From: Bdellovibrionales bacterium
Lineage (GTDB): Bacteria; Bdellovibrionota; Bdellovibrionia; Bdellovibrionales; UBA1609
Assembly (NCBI GenBank): GCA_020628165.1
Contig: JAHDFM010000004.1
Span: 87,943-151,942 of the forward strand
Reading direction: 5' to 3'
Length of the DNA: 64,000 nt
Part shown: piece after piece, positions 38,604 through 48,406 of the stretch
How positions within the stretch are numbered: position 1 is the first letter of the stretch
How the letters are laid out: every line of letters starts with the position of its first letter
Notes under the pieces: model-generated
What the model saw: only the letters and a program-made list of their open reading frames with translations
Told to the model about the DNA's origin: nothing
The model's database searches: none
Translations under genes and position numbers: made by a program

Positions 38604-39663
38604 AAACATAGCCGACTCATTATTAAAACTCGATATAAGTAAACCACTTCTTGTGACAACAAAGACATCTTTTGACGCTCACTTTAAAAAGTTAATTAGT
38701 GATATTCCTTATGTGCGTTTTTCCGATTATCAATCAAACCCTCTCCTTGAAGACGTTCTTCGCGGACAGGAAGTCTTTATTCAAAACAAGTGCGATGGAC
38801 TCATTTCATTGGGTGGGGGCAGCGCTATGGATATGGCTAAAATGATTGCTCTTAAAGCGTCTCAGTTCGACATTCAACTTAGAGATACGTTAGATACAAC
38901 AAAAAAACTGAAATTGTATTCACACTTAGCTGTACCAACAACAGCAGGTAGTGGCAGCGAGACAACCCAGTTTGCCGTTGTGTATATTGATGGTCAGAAA
39001 CACTCCGTCGACCATCCGAGCCTTCGTCCCAACAAATGCATACTAGAGCCACAGTTGCTTGAATATTTACCTCAGCATCAAGTCGCTTACTCTGGATTAG
39101 ATGCCCTTTGCCAAGCGATCGAATCACACTGGTCCAGGCGATCGAATGAACAATCACGAGCTAAAAGTTCAAAAGCGATCGAGTTTCTTTGGACGAGTTT
39201 ACTAGGTGCTTACCATAAAGAGTCTCCAGCCTTAAAAAAAGTGCAAGAGGGTTCCCACCTCGCCGGTCAAGCTATCAACATCACCAGAACAACTGCACCC
39301 CATGCCCTATCCTACCCCCTCACTAGTTATTTTGGCTTTCCTCATGGCCAAGCCGTGAGCCTCTCTTTGTTGTACTTTATGAATATCAATTTGCATTCAG
39401 ACAAGAAAGACTATTATGAATCTAAAGAACAAACAGTCACTTTAATCAATGACATTATCGCTCACACAGGCTGCCAAAGTTTCTCTGAGTTCTCTGATGA
39501 ATTTAAAAGACTGTGTGCCAACATGAAAACAACCATTGCTCAACTCAACTTATCAACTGAAAAAAAACAAGACATCCTCAAAAAAATCAACCTTGCCCGG
39601 CTCTCTAACAATCCAGTCAAAATCAATGAACAACACATCATGGATTTTCTAAATGTCATTTGA
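38587..39663 (+). CDS. Iron-containing alcohol dehydrogenase, putative phosphonoacetaldehyde reductase
   Basis: The 358-residue type III alcohol dehydrogenase has the NAD(P) loop (LISLGGGSAMDMAKMIAL), TTAGSGSETTQFAV and the metal ligands in GLDALCQAIESHWS and FPHGQAVSL (Asp and His residues). Family members encoded next to pepM and Ppd reduce phosphonoacetaldehyde to 2-hydroxyethylphosphonate. It overlaps the decarboxylase gene by 17 bases. No 2-aminoethylphosphonate transaminase is seen in the window, which favours hydroxyethylphosphonate as the product. Confidence 0.85.
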   Translation: MKSLTENIADSLLKLDISKPLLVTTKTSFDAHFKKLISDIPYVRFSDYQSNPLLEDVLRGQEVFIQNKCDGLISLGGGSAMDMAKMIALKASQFDIQLRDTLDTTKKLKLYSHLAVPTTAGSGSETTQFAVVYIDGQKHSVDHPSLRPNKCILEPQLLEYLPQHQVAYSGLDALCQAIESHWSRRSNEQSRAKSSKAIEFLWTSLLGAYHKESPALKKVQEGSHLAGQAINITRTTAPHALSYPLTSYFGFPHGQAVSLSLLYFMNINLHSDKKDYYESKEQTVTLINDIIAHTGCQSFSEFSDEFKRLCANMKTTIAQLNLSTEKKQDILKKINLARLSNNPVKINEQHIMDFLNVI

Positions 39664-39787
39664 CTTATAGATACTCATAAATTGATCAAAATATTTCAGG
39701 CAATTCTCTCCTCAGAACTCACTTGGCCAGCAATAGACCTAAGCAGCAAATACGCCACAGTTATGAATAACAGACCACTTTTTTTTG

Positions 39788-39815
39788 TTGCTTAATTGCT
39801 AATTTAGAATAGAAT
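39788..39815 (+). promoter_or_regulatory. Possible promoter for wbpA
   Basis: TTGCTT at 39788-39793 and TAGAAT at 39810-39815 are 16 bases apart. The leader to the ATG at 39854 would be about 32 bases and holds AGGCAA as a ribosome site. Confidence 0.4.
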
Positions 39816-39853
39816 TCATAGAGTTTAATCACCTCCTAACAGGCAACACTTAA

Positions 39854-41155
39854 ATGACTGAAACTATTGATAAAATAAGAAACAAGCAGGCCCGCATTGG
39901 CATTGTTGGCCTCGGTTATGTCGGCCTACCATTAGCCATTCGCTTCTTAGAAGAGGGCTTTCAGGTGGTCGGTTTTGACACTGACCCTAAGAAAGTGGAC
40001 CTCCTATTAGAGGGCAAAACTTACATCCAACACATACCCAGCACAACGATTGCAAAGTATGTCAAAAACCAACTTTCTGTGACAAGTGATTATGCTAAAA
40101 TTTCTAGTGTGGATGCCATTATCATATGTGTCCCAACACCACTCAATAAATACAAAGAGCCAGATTTATCTTTTGTTGAAGGGACCATCGATAACATTAC
40201 GCCCTACTTGAAAGCTGACCAAATCATTTCTCTAGAATCAACAACTTACCCTGGGACGACTGAAGATGTTGTCATGCCCCCTATAGAAGCCAAAGGCTTT
40301 ACTGTTGGTGAAAATATTTTCATCATTTACTCTCCTGAACGAGAAGATCCAGGCAACAAAAACTTCAACACCAAAACCATTCCTAAAATTGTTGGTGGTG
40401 CCACCAAAGCCTGTAAGGAAGTTGGTATTGCTCTCTACGAAAGCATCATAGAAACGGTCATACCTGTCAGCTCAACGAGAACGGCTGAAATGGTTAAACT
40501 ACTTGAAAACATTCACCGCTCTGTCAACATAGGCCTTGTCAATGAGATGAAAAAAATCACTGATAAGATGGACATTGATATTTATGAAGTTATACAAGCT
40601 GCCAAAAGTAAACCTTTTGGTTTTACGGCTTATTACCCTGGCCCTGGTGTTGGTGGACATTGCATCCCCATCGATCCTTTTTATTTGACATGGAAAGCGA
40701 AGGAGTACGGCTTAAATACTCGCTTCATTGAACTTGCAGGTGAAGTGAATAACTCCATGCCAGAATATGTTATTGATAAAATCAACCACGGTTTAAACCT
40801 GGCTAAAAAACCTCTCAATGAAAGTCGAATTTTAGTTTTAGGAATTGCTTATAAAAAAGATGTCGATGATGCGAGGGAGTCTCCATCAGTGCAAGTCATG
40901 GAACTCCTCAGGGACAAAGGCGCTCATGTGAATTACTCTGATCCCTATCTTCCAGTTTTTCCCAAAATGCGAGAGCATAAGTTTGATTTAACCAGCGTTG
41001 AAATCACAGCTGAGTCATTAGCAAGTTACGACTGCGTCGTTTTAACTACTGATCACAGCAGCTTTGATTACAACTTTATTCTTAAGCACTCACAGCTCAT
41101 TGTAGACACTCGAGGTCAATTTGAGAGCGATACTAAAAAAGTAATTAAGGCATAA
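39854..41155 (+). CDS. wbpA: UDP-N-acetylglucosamine 6-dehydrogenase (WbpA-like)
   Basis: The 433-residue nucleotide-sugar dehydrogenase makes a UDP-HexNAc uronic acid. It has the NAD motif ([16 protein letters not shown]), [29 protein letters not shown] and [15 protein letters not shown] with the catalytic Cys. The [10 protein letters not shown] and [13 protein letters not shown] phrases are closer to WbpA than to UDP-glucose dehydrogenases. Substrate choice (GlcNAc or ManNAc) is inferred. It is in an operon with galE, two bases downstream. Confidence 0.88.
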   Translation: MTETIDKIRNKQARIGIVGLGYVGLPLAIRFLEEGFQVVGFDTDPKKVDLLLEGKTYIQHIPSTTIAKYVKNQLSVTSDYAKISSVDAIIICVPTPLNKYKEPDLSFVEGTIDNITPYLKADQIISLESTTYPGTTEDVVMPPIEAKGFTVGENIFIIYSPEREDPGNKNFNTKTIPKIVGGATKACKEVGIALYESIIETVIPVSSTRTAEMVKLLENIHRSVNIGLVNEMKKITDKMDIDIYEVIQAAKSKPFGFTAYYPGPGVGGHCIPIDPFYLTWKAKEYGLNTRFIELAGEVNNSMPEYVIDKINHGLNLAKKPLNESRILVLGIAYKKDVDDARESPSVQVMELLRDKGAHVNYSDPYLPVFPKMREHKFDLTSVEITAESLASYDCVVLTTDHSSFDYNFILKHSQLIVDTRGQFESDTKKVIKA

Positions 41156-41157
41156 AC

Positions 41158-42135
41158 ATGGCAATACTATTCACTGGAGGAGCTGGTTATATTGGCTCAC
41201 ATTGCTTCTATGAATTCACTGACAATCAGCAGGATGTCGTTGTTGTTGACAACCTCAGTACCGGTCACCGAAAAGCTCTTCCAAAGGATATTAAATTCTA
41301 CCAAGGCAGTGTTGGCGACAAGAACTTGTTAATGAAAATTTTTAATGAGCATAACATAGATTGTGTTGTTCATTTTGCAGGTTCATTGCTTGTTGAGGAA
41401 TCAGTTAACAATCCAGAAAAGTACTATCACAATAATGTCGTTAACAGTCTTAATCTTTTGAACTGCATGCATAAGGCTGGAGTTCATCAAATTATTTTTT
41501 CTTCGACCGCCTCGGTCTACGGGTCACACCCAAAACAAATATTTGATGAACAAGACCCAACATCACCAGAAAGCCCCTATGCTCAATCAAAGCTAGTAGT
41601 AGAAAACATAATTAAAGACTTTGCGAAAGCACATGACTTTAAGTTTATAATCTTGAGATATTTCAATGTCGCTGGTGTTGATCACGATCTGAGAACTGGC
41701 ATTTATAATGAAAACTCAACTCACTTGGTGAAGGTGGCCTGTGAAGTCGCTACTGGAAAAAGAGAGCAACTTGCTATATTCGGTACAGATTACGAAACTA
41801 GAGATGGCACCTGCATTCGTGACTATATCCATGTTTCTGATTTAGCCAATGCTCATTATCTGGCTTATAAAAATATATCTTCTGGCTCAAAAAATAACCA
41901 AATCTACAATTGCGGATATGGAACAGGCCATAGCGTGAAGGAAATTGTGAACGCTATTGAAAAGTGCACACAAAAAAAATTAAACTGCGTGGAAAGTGAC
42001 CGACGCCCAGGAGACCCAGTCGCAGTGATTGCATCTTCTCAAAAGATCAAAGACCAGCTTAATTGGTCACCACAACTCGAAAATATTGAAACTATTATCA
42101 ACTCTGTTCTCAGCTGGGAAAGCTTTAATCAATGA
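41158..42135 (+). CDS. galE: UDP-glucose 4-epimerase
   Basis: The 325-residue extended SDR has ILFTGGAGYIGSHCFYEF, DNLSTGHRKAL, SSTASVYG, the YAQSK catalytic motif and RYFNVAGVDHDLRTG. It converts UDP-Glc to UDP-Gal or the GlcNAc pair. Length is normal. Its product can feed the UDP-galactopyranose mutase at 54032-55132. Two bases after wbpA. Confidence 0.92.
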   Translation: MAILFTGGAGYIGSHCFYEFTDNQQDVVVVDNLSTGHRKALPKDIKFYQGSVGDKNLLMKIFNEHNIDCVVHFAGSLLVEESVNNPEKYYHNNVVNSLNLLNCMHKAGVHQIIFSSTASVYGSHPKQIFDEQDPTSPESPYAQSKLVVENIIKDFAKAHDFKFIILRYFNVAGVDHDLRTGIYNENSTHLVKVACEVATGKREQLAIFGTDYETRDGTCIRDYIHVSDLANAHYLAYKNISSGSKNNQIYNCGYGTGHSVKEIVNAIEKCTQKKLNCVESDRRPGDPVAVIASSQKIKDQLNWSPQLENIETIINSVLSWESFNQ

Positions 42136-42221
42136 CTTCGCCAAAGCCCCTGCTACCTTTACATTTAAATCTGTTTTACTTAGAATTTTTAGGTGAATTG
42201 TCAATTTAAGGAGCTTCAATA

Positions 42222-42929
42222 ATGTCTAAATCAGAAAATTTCTTTACTGAATATTGGAAAAAAAAAGAATCTCCTCTTGTCCAGCTTTCTAGTGAAAGCC
42301 TAAATCTTTCAAATATATATGCCAATGAAATAAATTGCTTATTAGCTTTACATGATTATGATGGCGGACCCGTTTTTGAAACAGGATGTGGTGACGGAAG
42401 TGTTTTCGAACACTTAAATATTAACAAAGATGACTACACTGGAATCGATATTTCACAGCCAATGCTTGATACTTTTTTACAAAAATTCCCGAATGCAAAT
42501 ATTCAACACGTCGACGGCATCAATTACCAATATGATAAAAATAAAAAATACTCGCTTATTTTCAGCACTGGCGTCGTTCAATACTTTAACCCTACTGAGT
42601 TAACTCAATATATTGAGAATTCATTAAAGCACCTCAATGATAACGGCACTCTGTTAATTGTTAATTCTCTCAACAAAAAAGATCGCTTTCATTTTTTCTC
42701 TAAATATTATAGCAACCATAAGTACAGTGTTAAATCTCTGTTTAAGTATAAGGTTCTTGCTCTCCTTAGCCCACTTAAACTTGATCCAGACTCTAAATCC
42801 ATGGGCTATTGGTACTCCGCAAATTTCTTTAGACGATTAGCAAAAAAAAATAATTGCGAATTAAAAGTCTACGGATCTATTCTTCAACCTTTTCGAATTT
42901 CTGTGGGTTTTAAGAAAAAAAATGATTAA
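42222..42929 (+). CDS. Class I SAM-dependent methyltransferase
   Basis: The 235-residue protein has the SAM-binding motif I as VFETGCGDGSVFEHL, then TGIDISQPML and YSLIFSTGVVQYF. The acceptor cannot be predicted, but the gene leads a three-gene operon with a GNAT-type transferase (8-base overlap) and a polysaccharide-deacetylase-like protein, inside a sugar locus. A sugar or glycolipid is therefore the likely target. AAGGAG lies eight bases before the ATG. Confidence 0.85.
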   Translation: MSKSENFFTEYWKKKESPLVQLSSESLNLSNIYANEINCLLALHDYDGGPVFETGCGDGSVFEHLNINKDDYTGIDISQPMLDTFLQKFPNANIQHVDGINYQYDKNKKYSLIFSTGVVQYFNPTELTQYIENSLKHLNDNGTLLIVNSLNKKDRFHFFSKYYSNHKYSVKSLFKYKVLALLSPLKLDPDSKSMGYWYSANFFRRLAKKNNCELKVYGSILQPFRISVGFKKKND

Positions 42930-43887
42930 GTCTGATCTCAAAACATATCGTCAAATTTGCACTGACAACCCTGATATTCCTATTTTTTGTAAAGATTGGT
43001 ACCTAGATGCTGTATGTGGTCCTAATAATTGGACTTGCTATTACTATGAAGAGCAGGGGCGAACTCTTTCTGCGTGGCCTGTTTATCTCAAGAAAATGAA
43101 TAATTTTTTTATGACATCACAGATGCCCCATCTCACACAATTTCTAAGCCCATGGATAGATTTTTCCGACTGTAACAGCCCTAGTAAAAAAATTGATCGA
43201 ATCAATAAGGTCCAAGAACACTTTGCCAAACACACTCACAACATAAGTTATATAAGCACCAAGCTGAGCCCAAAAATGCAAAACTTACTTGGCTTACACT
43301 GGAATGGATTCCAATCAAAAGTGAACTACACCTATAAACTGTTTGATATAAAACAACATTCTGAATTGCTGAACAGTTTTTCAAATACAAATAAAAGATA
43401 TATCAAAAAGTATAAAAATAGAGCCACTATCAAGGAAATCAATGACCCTGAGCTACTTTATAAAAAACATGAGCAGTGGCTACAACAACAAGGTAAATCT
43501 ATTTCTTATGATAAGGAATTCATTTGTCAATTATTCAGCGAGTGCAACAAAAGAGACGCCAGTAAAATACTGTGGGCTGACGTCGATGGTGAGTTGTTAG
43601 CAGCCATTCTTCTCATTTGGGACGCCTCTTGTGCTTATCATTTAATAACGACAGTTTCTCCAAACACAGAACACAGAGGCATCAATTCATTTTTGGTTTT
43701 TGAAGCGATCAAAGAAATGAGTTCTTTTGTGGACTGCTATGATTTTGAAGGGAGCATGCTAAGAGGGGTTGAATATTACTACAGATCCTTTGGCAGCACT
43801 CAAACGGCTTACTACACAATTTCAAAATCAAATTCAATCGCTTACAATTTTAAGCTTGCTATAAAAACCTTGATGGGAAAAATGTGA
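42922..43887 (+). CDS. GNAT/FemAB-like acyl- or aminoacyl-transferase
   Basis: The 321-residue protein follows the pattern of GNAT family 6 (CelD/BcsL, BioF2-like) proteins. Its N-terminal half has TSQMPHLTQFLSPWI. The C-terminal GNAT core has SKILWADVDGELLAAILLIW, RGINSFLVFEAI and CYDFEGSMLRGVEYYYRSFG. Such proteins often modify surface sugars or peptidoglycan with acyl or amino-acid groups. The donor is unknown. It overlaps both neighbours (8 and 4 bases), so all three are one functional unit. Confidence 0.78.
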   Translation: MIKSDLKTYRQICTDNPDIPIFCKDWYLDAVCGPNNWTCYYYEEQGRTLSAWPVYLKKMNNFFMTSQMPHLTQFLSPWIDFSDCNSPSKKIDRINKVQEHFAKHTHNISYISTKLSPKMQNLLGLHWNGFQSKVNYTYKLFDIKQHSELLNSFSNTNKRYIKKYKNRATIKEINDPELLYKKHEQWLQQQGKSISYDKEFICQLFSECNKRDASKILWADVDGELLAAILLIWDASCAYHLITTVSPNTEHRGINSFLVFEAIKEMSSFVDCYDFEGSMLRGVEYYYRSFGSTQTAYYTISKSNSIAYNFKLAIKTLMGKM

Positions 43888-45236
43888 TTAAAGTAAACAT
43901 TCCTAAAGGCCAAGCCAAAGAGCGAAGATACATTATCAATGTTTTACTCAGTGAGTTTCTTGGCATTGATTATGAAATATCTGAATCAAACAAATCAGAA
44001 GACATTACTTTTCAACTAGAAAATAATAAAAAAATAATTTTTAAAGACTATTTCTTTTCTAAACTATCTACCAAAAACTACAGCGTAGATCTTATTCCCC
44101 AAAAAATTGAACACTTAGAAAGTAATAAGTACTGCTCGATAAAAAATATACCCATTGTCTATGGCAAAAATATGATTGAAGACGACAACCCGAATACGAT
44201 CATTTGCCATGTCGATATTTTCTCGTCAGCATTTTTTATGTTAACACGCTGGGAAGAATCTGTTTTAAAAAACAAGGACATCCATGCAAGAGTGCTCGCA
44301 AAAGATCACCTTTCTGTTAAGTTCAATTTTTTTCATAGACCTATCGTCAATGAATATCTTGAGCTCTTATGGGGACTTTTAAAGGCTCAACAAATCAATC
44401 AAGAAAAAAAAGAGAGAGACTATCAATTATACTTAACTCATGACGTGGATTACCCGTTAAAGTGGGTTCACTTAGGGCGCTCAATCAAAACCCTCTTAGC
44501 TGATTTATTAAAAAGAAGAGACCTTTCTCTATTCTATAAAAATTTTAAATGCTATTTATCATCTAAGTTGAACGTTAAAAATGACCCATATAACAACTTT
44601 AAACAACTCATTGATGCTGCTAATTCTGCAGGCGTTAAAAGTTACTTCTTTTTTCTTAACGGCGGCCAGTCTCAGTATGACAGCAGACATAGCATGAACA
44701 CTTCGTTTATGAAGTCTCTGTATGACCTCATACATAGCAACAATCATTACATTGGGATTCATCCAAGTTATATGACTCAAGATAACTATGACTTGCTCAA
44801 AAAAGAAGTTGTTGGCCTCAAAAAACTAACACCTTCCTTTCACCCTTTTGGTCGCCAGCACTTTCTTAGATTCAAAGTGCCAACAACTTGGCAAAACTGG
44901 CATGACTGCCAACTGTCATGGTCAAGCACAATGGGTTTTTCTGACAGAATTGGGTTCCGCAGTGGTGTCTGCTATGCGCACTCTACATTTAATATACAAA
45001 CTCGTAAAATGTTGTCGGTAAAAGAGCGTCCCTTGATTGCAATGGATGTTTCAATGGGTGTTTGGCAAAATTTTAATAATCTTGATACTGTGCTCAATGA
45101 ATATTCTCAGCTAGTTACAACCGTTAAGAAATACAAGGGGGACTTTGTATTTTTATGGCATAATAGTTACCAAGATCAAAACGTTTGTACAGACTCAACA
45201 GCTGTTTTTAAGCGATTTCTAAATGTATCTCTGTAG
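43884..45236 (+). CDS. Polysaccharide deacetylase-like protein (WbmS/DUF7033 type)
   Basis: The 450-residue protein has an N-terminal domain of unknown fold and a C-terminal carbohydrate-esterase-4-like barrel starting at YLTHDVDYPLKW. The barrel continues with SYFFFLNGG, HIGIHPSYM-type sequence (IGIHPSYMTQDNY) and FHPFGRQHFLRF. The DVD and HPS motifs are those of the deacetylase metal site, though arranged as in the WbmS-like group. It probably removes an N- or O-acetyl group from a sugar before the GNAT adds another group. Four-base overlap with the GNAT gene. Confidence 0.8.
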   Translation: MIKVNIPKGQAKERRYIINVLLSEFLGIDYEISESNKSEDITFQLENNKKIIFKDYFFSKLSTKNYSVDLIPQKIEHLESNKYCSIKNIPIVYGKNMIEDDNPNTIICHVDIFSSAFFMLTRWEESVLKNKDIHARVLAKDHLSVKFNFFHRPIVNEYLELLWGLLKAQQINQEKKERDYQLYLTHDVDYPLKWVHLGRSIKTLLADLLKRRDLSLFYKNFKCYLSSKLNVKNDPYNNFKQLIDAANSAGVKSYFFFLNGGQSQYDSRHSMNTSFMKSLYDLIHSNNHYIGIHPSYMTQDNYDLLKKEVVGLKKLTPSFHPFGRQHFLRFKVPTTWQNWHDCQLSWSSTMGFSDRIGFRSGVCYAHSTFNIQTRKMLSVKERPLIAMDVSMGVWQNFNNLDTVLNEYSQLVTTVKKYKGDFVFLWHNSYQDQNVCTDSTAVFKRFLNVSL

Positions 45237-45287
45237 AAACTGATATTTAAGGTCGACTTACCTGCCTGCACTCAAACAATACATCAT

Positions 45288-46643
45288 TCAGGTGCCAATA
45301 AAAAAATTCACCACTTGCTCCAAATTGACCAAGCTAAATATTAAAAATGTTAGCGTAAACAAAATCAAACTAGTTATTAGAGAATAAAGTGTTAATTTTG
45401 CTTTTATAAAAACAAAAATAATCCAGACTAAATTATATATAAATATAATTGAAGTGTAGATCATACAAAGCAAGGCATTACTAAAACTATTCGTGCCCGC
45501 ATAATAGAGGCCGAGAACCATGGCAATAGTAAAAATGAATTGAAAGAAAAAAATACTTTTTTGAATGCCAAGAATATCAGGTAAGCGAGTCAACCCAGAA
45601 GTTATAAATAAGATGGACTGCCCAATAAGCAATATACCCAATAACTGCCCGGCCTCAGCCCACTTTTTATCAAAAATTAAGGTGATAATAAATTCTCCAT
45701 TTGAATAAAAAATCCCAGAGACAGCGGCTGCACACAAACTGACTATAAGTAAGTACCTAAAGATAACTGGTTTGATCGCTTCAATACTTTTGACAGCTCC
45801 GTGATGAAAAAAGACATTGCTAAGAGCATTGAACAATGTTGTTGCTGGTCCAAGCAGTCGTTGGGCAAGGTTAAATTGTCCAAGAAAATGAGCCGTGGTG
45901 AAGTGTTCCAAAACAAAGTAAACCGCTCGTGAGTAAATATTTTCACAAATAGTTATCAGTGTTCGCCAAAGAGAATAATTTTTATTTAATTTAATATCAT
46001 TTGTAAAAGTTATCAACGAGTACTCTTTGTTTGAAATTAGAAGACTACTTTTAGTTTGAGAAAAATAGAGCACATTGATAGCTAGCAAAGTAAAAAGTAG
46101 GGAATAATAAAGGCCCTCTTCATTCTTTGTACCCAGTGTATTTATTAATACCTGCATAGCTCCCAACAACAAAGGATACAATGAGGTTAGTATTGCAATT
46201 GTCTTAAATTTACCTTGCCTAATTAAAATATTAATATTGAGAGTTTTTAGGGACAATAGTGGAAAAACTAACAAGCTAGACAAGTACAAAAGCTGACTTT
46301 TAACTCCCCAATTTTGATTAAAGAAAAGCTTTTTATAAAACTCCGGAGTGATTAAATAAAATGCAATGAACAAAAATGAAAAAATGCTAATGAGATAAAA
46401 ACAAGTCATCAATGTTGTTTGAAACTGCTTGTTTAATTTATTAACTGTGAACGACAGATCCAATCTCAAAGTAAATACACTTGCAAGCAAAGAGACCTTA
46501 GCAAAGTAAGTTGCGTATTTTCCAAATGATTCTGGGCTATAAATTTTGGTTGTCCACAAAATAAATAATAAAGAAAGAACTTGAGCCAGTAGACTCCCCG
46601 TTGAATTGAATAAAAAATCTTTATATATTTTTTTCTGAATCAA
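45288..46643 (-). CDS. Polysaccharide flippase (Wzx/MATE-like)
   Basis: The 451-residue protein has about 12 hydrophobic segments and the MOP-superfamily start FLFNSTGSLLAQVLSLLFIL followed by YSPESFGKYATYFAKVSL. It should move undecaprenyl-linked glycan repeats to the periplasm. The start is TTG, overlapping the stop of the upstream oxidoreductase by three bases, with AAAGGTG upstream. Convergent with the deacetylase operon. Confidence 0.85.
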   Translation of the reverse strand: MIQKKIYKDFLFNSTGSLLAQVLSLLFILWTTKIYSPESFGKYATYFAKVSLLASVFTLRLDLSFTVNKLNKQFQTTLMTCFYLISIFSFLFIAFYLITPEFYKKLFFNQNWGVKSQLLYLSSLLVFPLLSLKTLNINILIRQGKFKTIAILTSLYPLLLGAMQVLINTLGTKNEEGLYYSLLFTLLAINVLYFSQTKSSLLISNKEYSLITFTNDIKLNKNYSLWRTLITICENIYSRAVYFVLEHFTTAHFLGQFNLAQRLLGPATTLFNALSNVFFHHGAVKSIEAIKPVIFRYLLIVSLCAAAVSGIFYSNGEFIITLIFDKKWAEAGQLLGILLIGQSILFITSGLTRLPDILGIQKSIFFFQFIFTIAMVLGLYYAGTNSFSNALLCMIYTSIIFIYNLVWIIFVFIKAKLTLYSLITSLILFTLTFLIFSLVNLEQVVNFFIGT

Positions 46644-47806
46644 CTCTGAGCACCTTTAATATTATAAATACGCTTAAAAGCCCTAGTAAGGTCGCCACGT
46701 GTAGATAGTAAACAAAATTTATCTCGATCGACTTTCAACAGCTTAAGATTTTCTAATTCTGAATGACTCACCGTTTTGTAGTCATAATCGATCATATCCC
46801 AAGAAATGACTTTGATATCACTTAAATTTTTTATTAATTTATATTTTTTAATCTCATTGAAAATTTCCATCGCATTATCAGGCCGAAAACTTTTTCTAAG
46901 CTCAAATAGAAGAAGGCGATAATGAGAGATTTCTCCTTGGCAGTACTCAGTTATGTCAGTCACTCTATGGACTTTCTTATCATTGACAAAGTGTAAATAT
47001 GAGATTTTTTTACTCTCAAGCCCATCTACAAGAACATAGCAATGACTTATACTTTTAGCTTGATTGGGCAAATTGACTTTACGCCCATTTAGAATCAAAG
47101 AATTGATATTTAGGCCTTCTGAAACAATCACTTTCTTACAATAAAATTGATTTCTCTTAGTTTTTATTTCTACTAAGTCTACTGAGCTCGAGATGATGAC
47201 CTCATCCACTTGTTGGTTAAGATTCACTTCTATGTTTTTTGCCTTAACAGACTTGAGCAAGGACTCAATAAGATGACCTGACCCTTTGCTAAAATATTGG
47301 ATCCTCTTATCTTTTAATTCGATCTTTCCTTTAATATTTAAAATTATTTTTTTAATCGACCTACTAGAATTATGTAACTTGTCTTTATAAGCACTGATGT
47401 TTTCTTTTTTAAAAAGAATCACTGAAATTAAAAGTAGTAAACTCTGTTTTAAAATTGCCAGCAGAGTTTTTGTCATAGCTATGAAATCATTCAGTAAAGA
47501 GCTGTACTTGATTTGTAACCATGGAGAGTGCAGTTTAAGTGGTGGGGGTTCTTGCGCTTCTAATTCGATACCGTTTTTTTGTAAAAAATTGTAAACACCT
47601 TTGTAGTTTTCGAGGAGGTGACATGCAGCCTCAACATTTTGCAATTTAAACAAAGATATATTATGCCAAGCTCCACCAACTTGAGGCGCTTGTTCTAAGA
47701 TCATTTTTTTTTTACCAGATGACTGTAATGCTTCAAAGAGAAGACATGGACTGCTTCCAATATAAATTTGATCATAGATATCTTTTTCAGAAGATTTTTT
47801 TTCCAT
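46640..47806 (-). CDS. FAD/NAD(P)-dependent oxidoreductase-like protein
   Basis: The 388-residue protein has a Rossmann-type N terminus where the usual GxGxxG is replaced by IYIGSSPCLLFEAL, followed by the FAD-phosphate/ribose motif EQAPQVGGAWHN. A later GSGHLIESLLKSV segment resembles the substrate/cap part of flavin amine oxidases and phytoene desaturase relatives. The substrate is unknown. It is in a two-gene operon with the flippase and probably modifies the same glycan or lipid. Confidence 0.65.
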   Translation of the reverse strand: MEKKSSEKDIYDQIYIGSSPCLLFEALQSSGKKKMILEQAPQVGGAWHNISLFKLQNVEAACHLLENYKGVYNFLQKNGIELEAQEPPPLKLHSPWLQIKYSSLLNDFIAMTKTLLAILKQSLLLLISVILFKKENISAYKDKLHNSSRSIKKIILNIKGKIELKDKRIQYFSKGSGHLIESLLKSVKAKNIEVNLNQQVDEVIISSSVDLVEIKTKRNQFYCKKVIVSEGLNINSLILNGRKVNLPNQAKSISHCYVLVDGLESKKISYLHFVNDKKVHRVTDITEYCQGEISHYRLLLFELRKSFRPDNAMEIFNEIKKYKLIKNLSDIKVISWDMIDYDYKTVSHSELENLKLLKVDRDKFCLLSTRGDLTRAFKRIYNIKGAQS

Positions 47807-47908
47807 TGCAATAAGGGCTTTATGAAATTGAGTCGATCGGGTTTATTTAAATACCTGTTTTAGCATAGGCTCCCTACATAAAACCTCGTTACTCCCTTTT
47901 TAAGGTCT

Positions 47909-48406
47909 TTAGTTGTTACCTAGCCTAAAATGATCGATCACTTCACGAACTGCACCTTCACCGCCAGGCTTTGCTGTCACGTAGTCAACATGTTGCTTAA
48001 CTTCATCGGTGGCTCCAGGAACTGTGGCTGAAAACCCGACTCGCTTTAGAACTGGAATATCAAAAAGCTCATCTCCCATATAAAGGGTTTCAGAGTCAGT
48101 GACTCCTGCCGCTTGCAAACATTCTTCATAAGCTCCAATTTTATTGATATGTCCTAAATGTAAGTAATCAACACCCAAGGTTTCAAAGCGACTGCGAACG
48201 TTGTTTGATTTTCCACCAGAAATGATGCCAACTTTATATCCAGAGTCTAAAAGGAGTCGTATTGCGTAGCCATCACGGATATGAAAGAAACGTAAGAAGT
48301 CTTTTTCGTTTGAGTCCCACAACAACTTACCATCAGTTAAAATTCCATCAACATCAAATAAGAACAGCTTCACTTTCTTCAATTGATTCATTAAATCGGA
48401 TTTCAT
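47909..48406 (-). CDS. kdsC: 3-deoxy-manno-octulosonate-8-phosphate phosphatase
   Basis: The 165-residue HAD phosphatase removes phosphate from Kdo-8-P. The catalytic Asp pair lies in FLFDVDGILTDGKL, HAD motif II in GIISGGKS and the metal Asp in MGDELFDIPVL. Short length without a cap is typical of tetrameric KdsC. It overlaps kdsA by four bases. Confidence 0.94.
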   Translation of the reverse strand: MKSDLMNQLKKVKLFLFDVDGILTDGKLLWDSNEKDFLRFFHIRDGYAIRLLLDSGYKVGIISGGKSNNVRSRFETLGVDYLHLGHINKIGAYEECLQAAGVTDSETLYMGDELFDIPVLKRVGFSATVPGATDEVKQHVDYVTAKPGGEGAVREVIDHFRLGNN

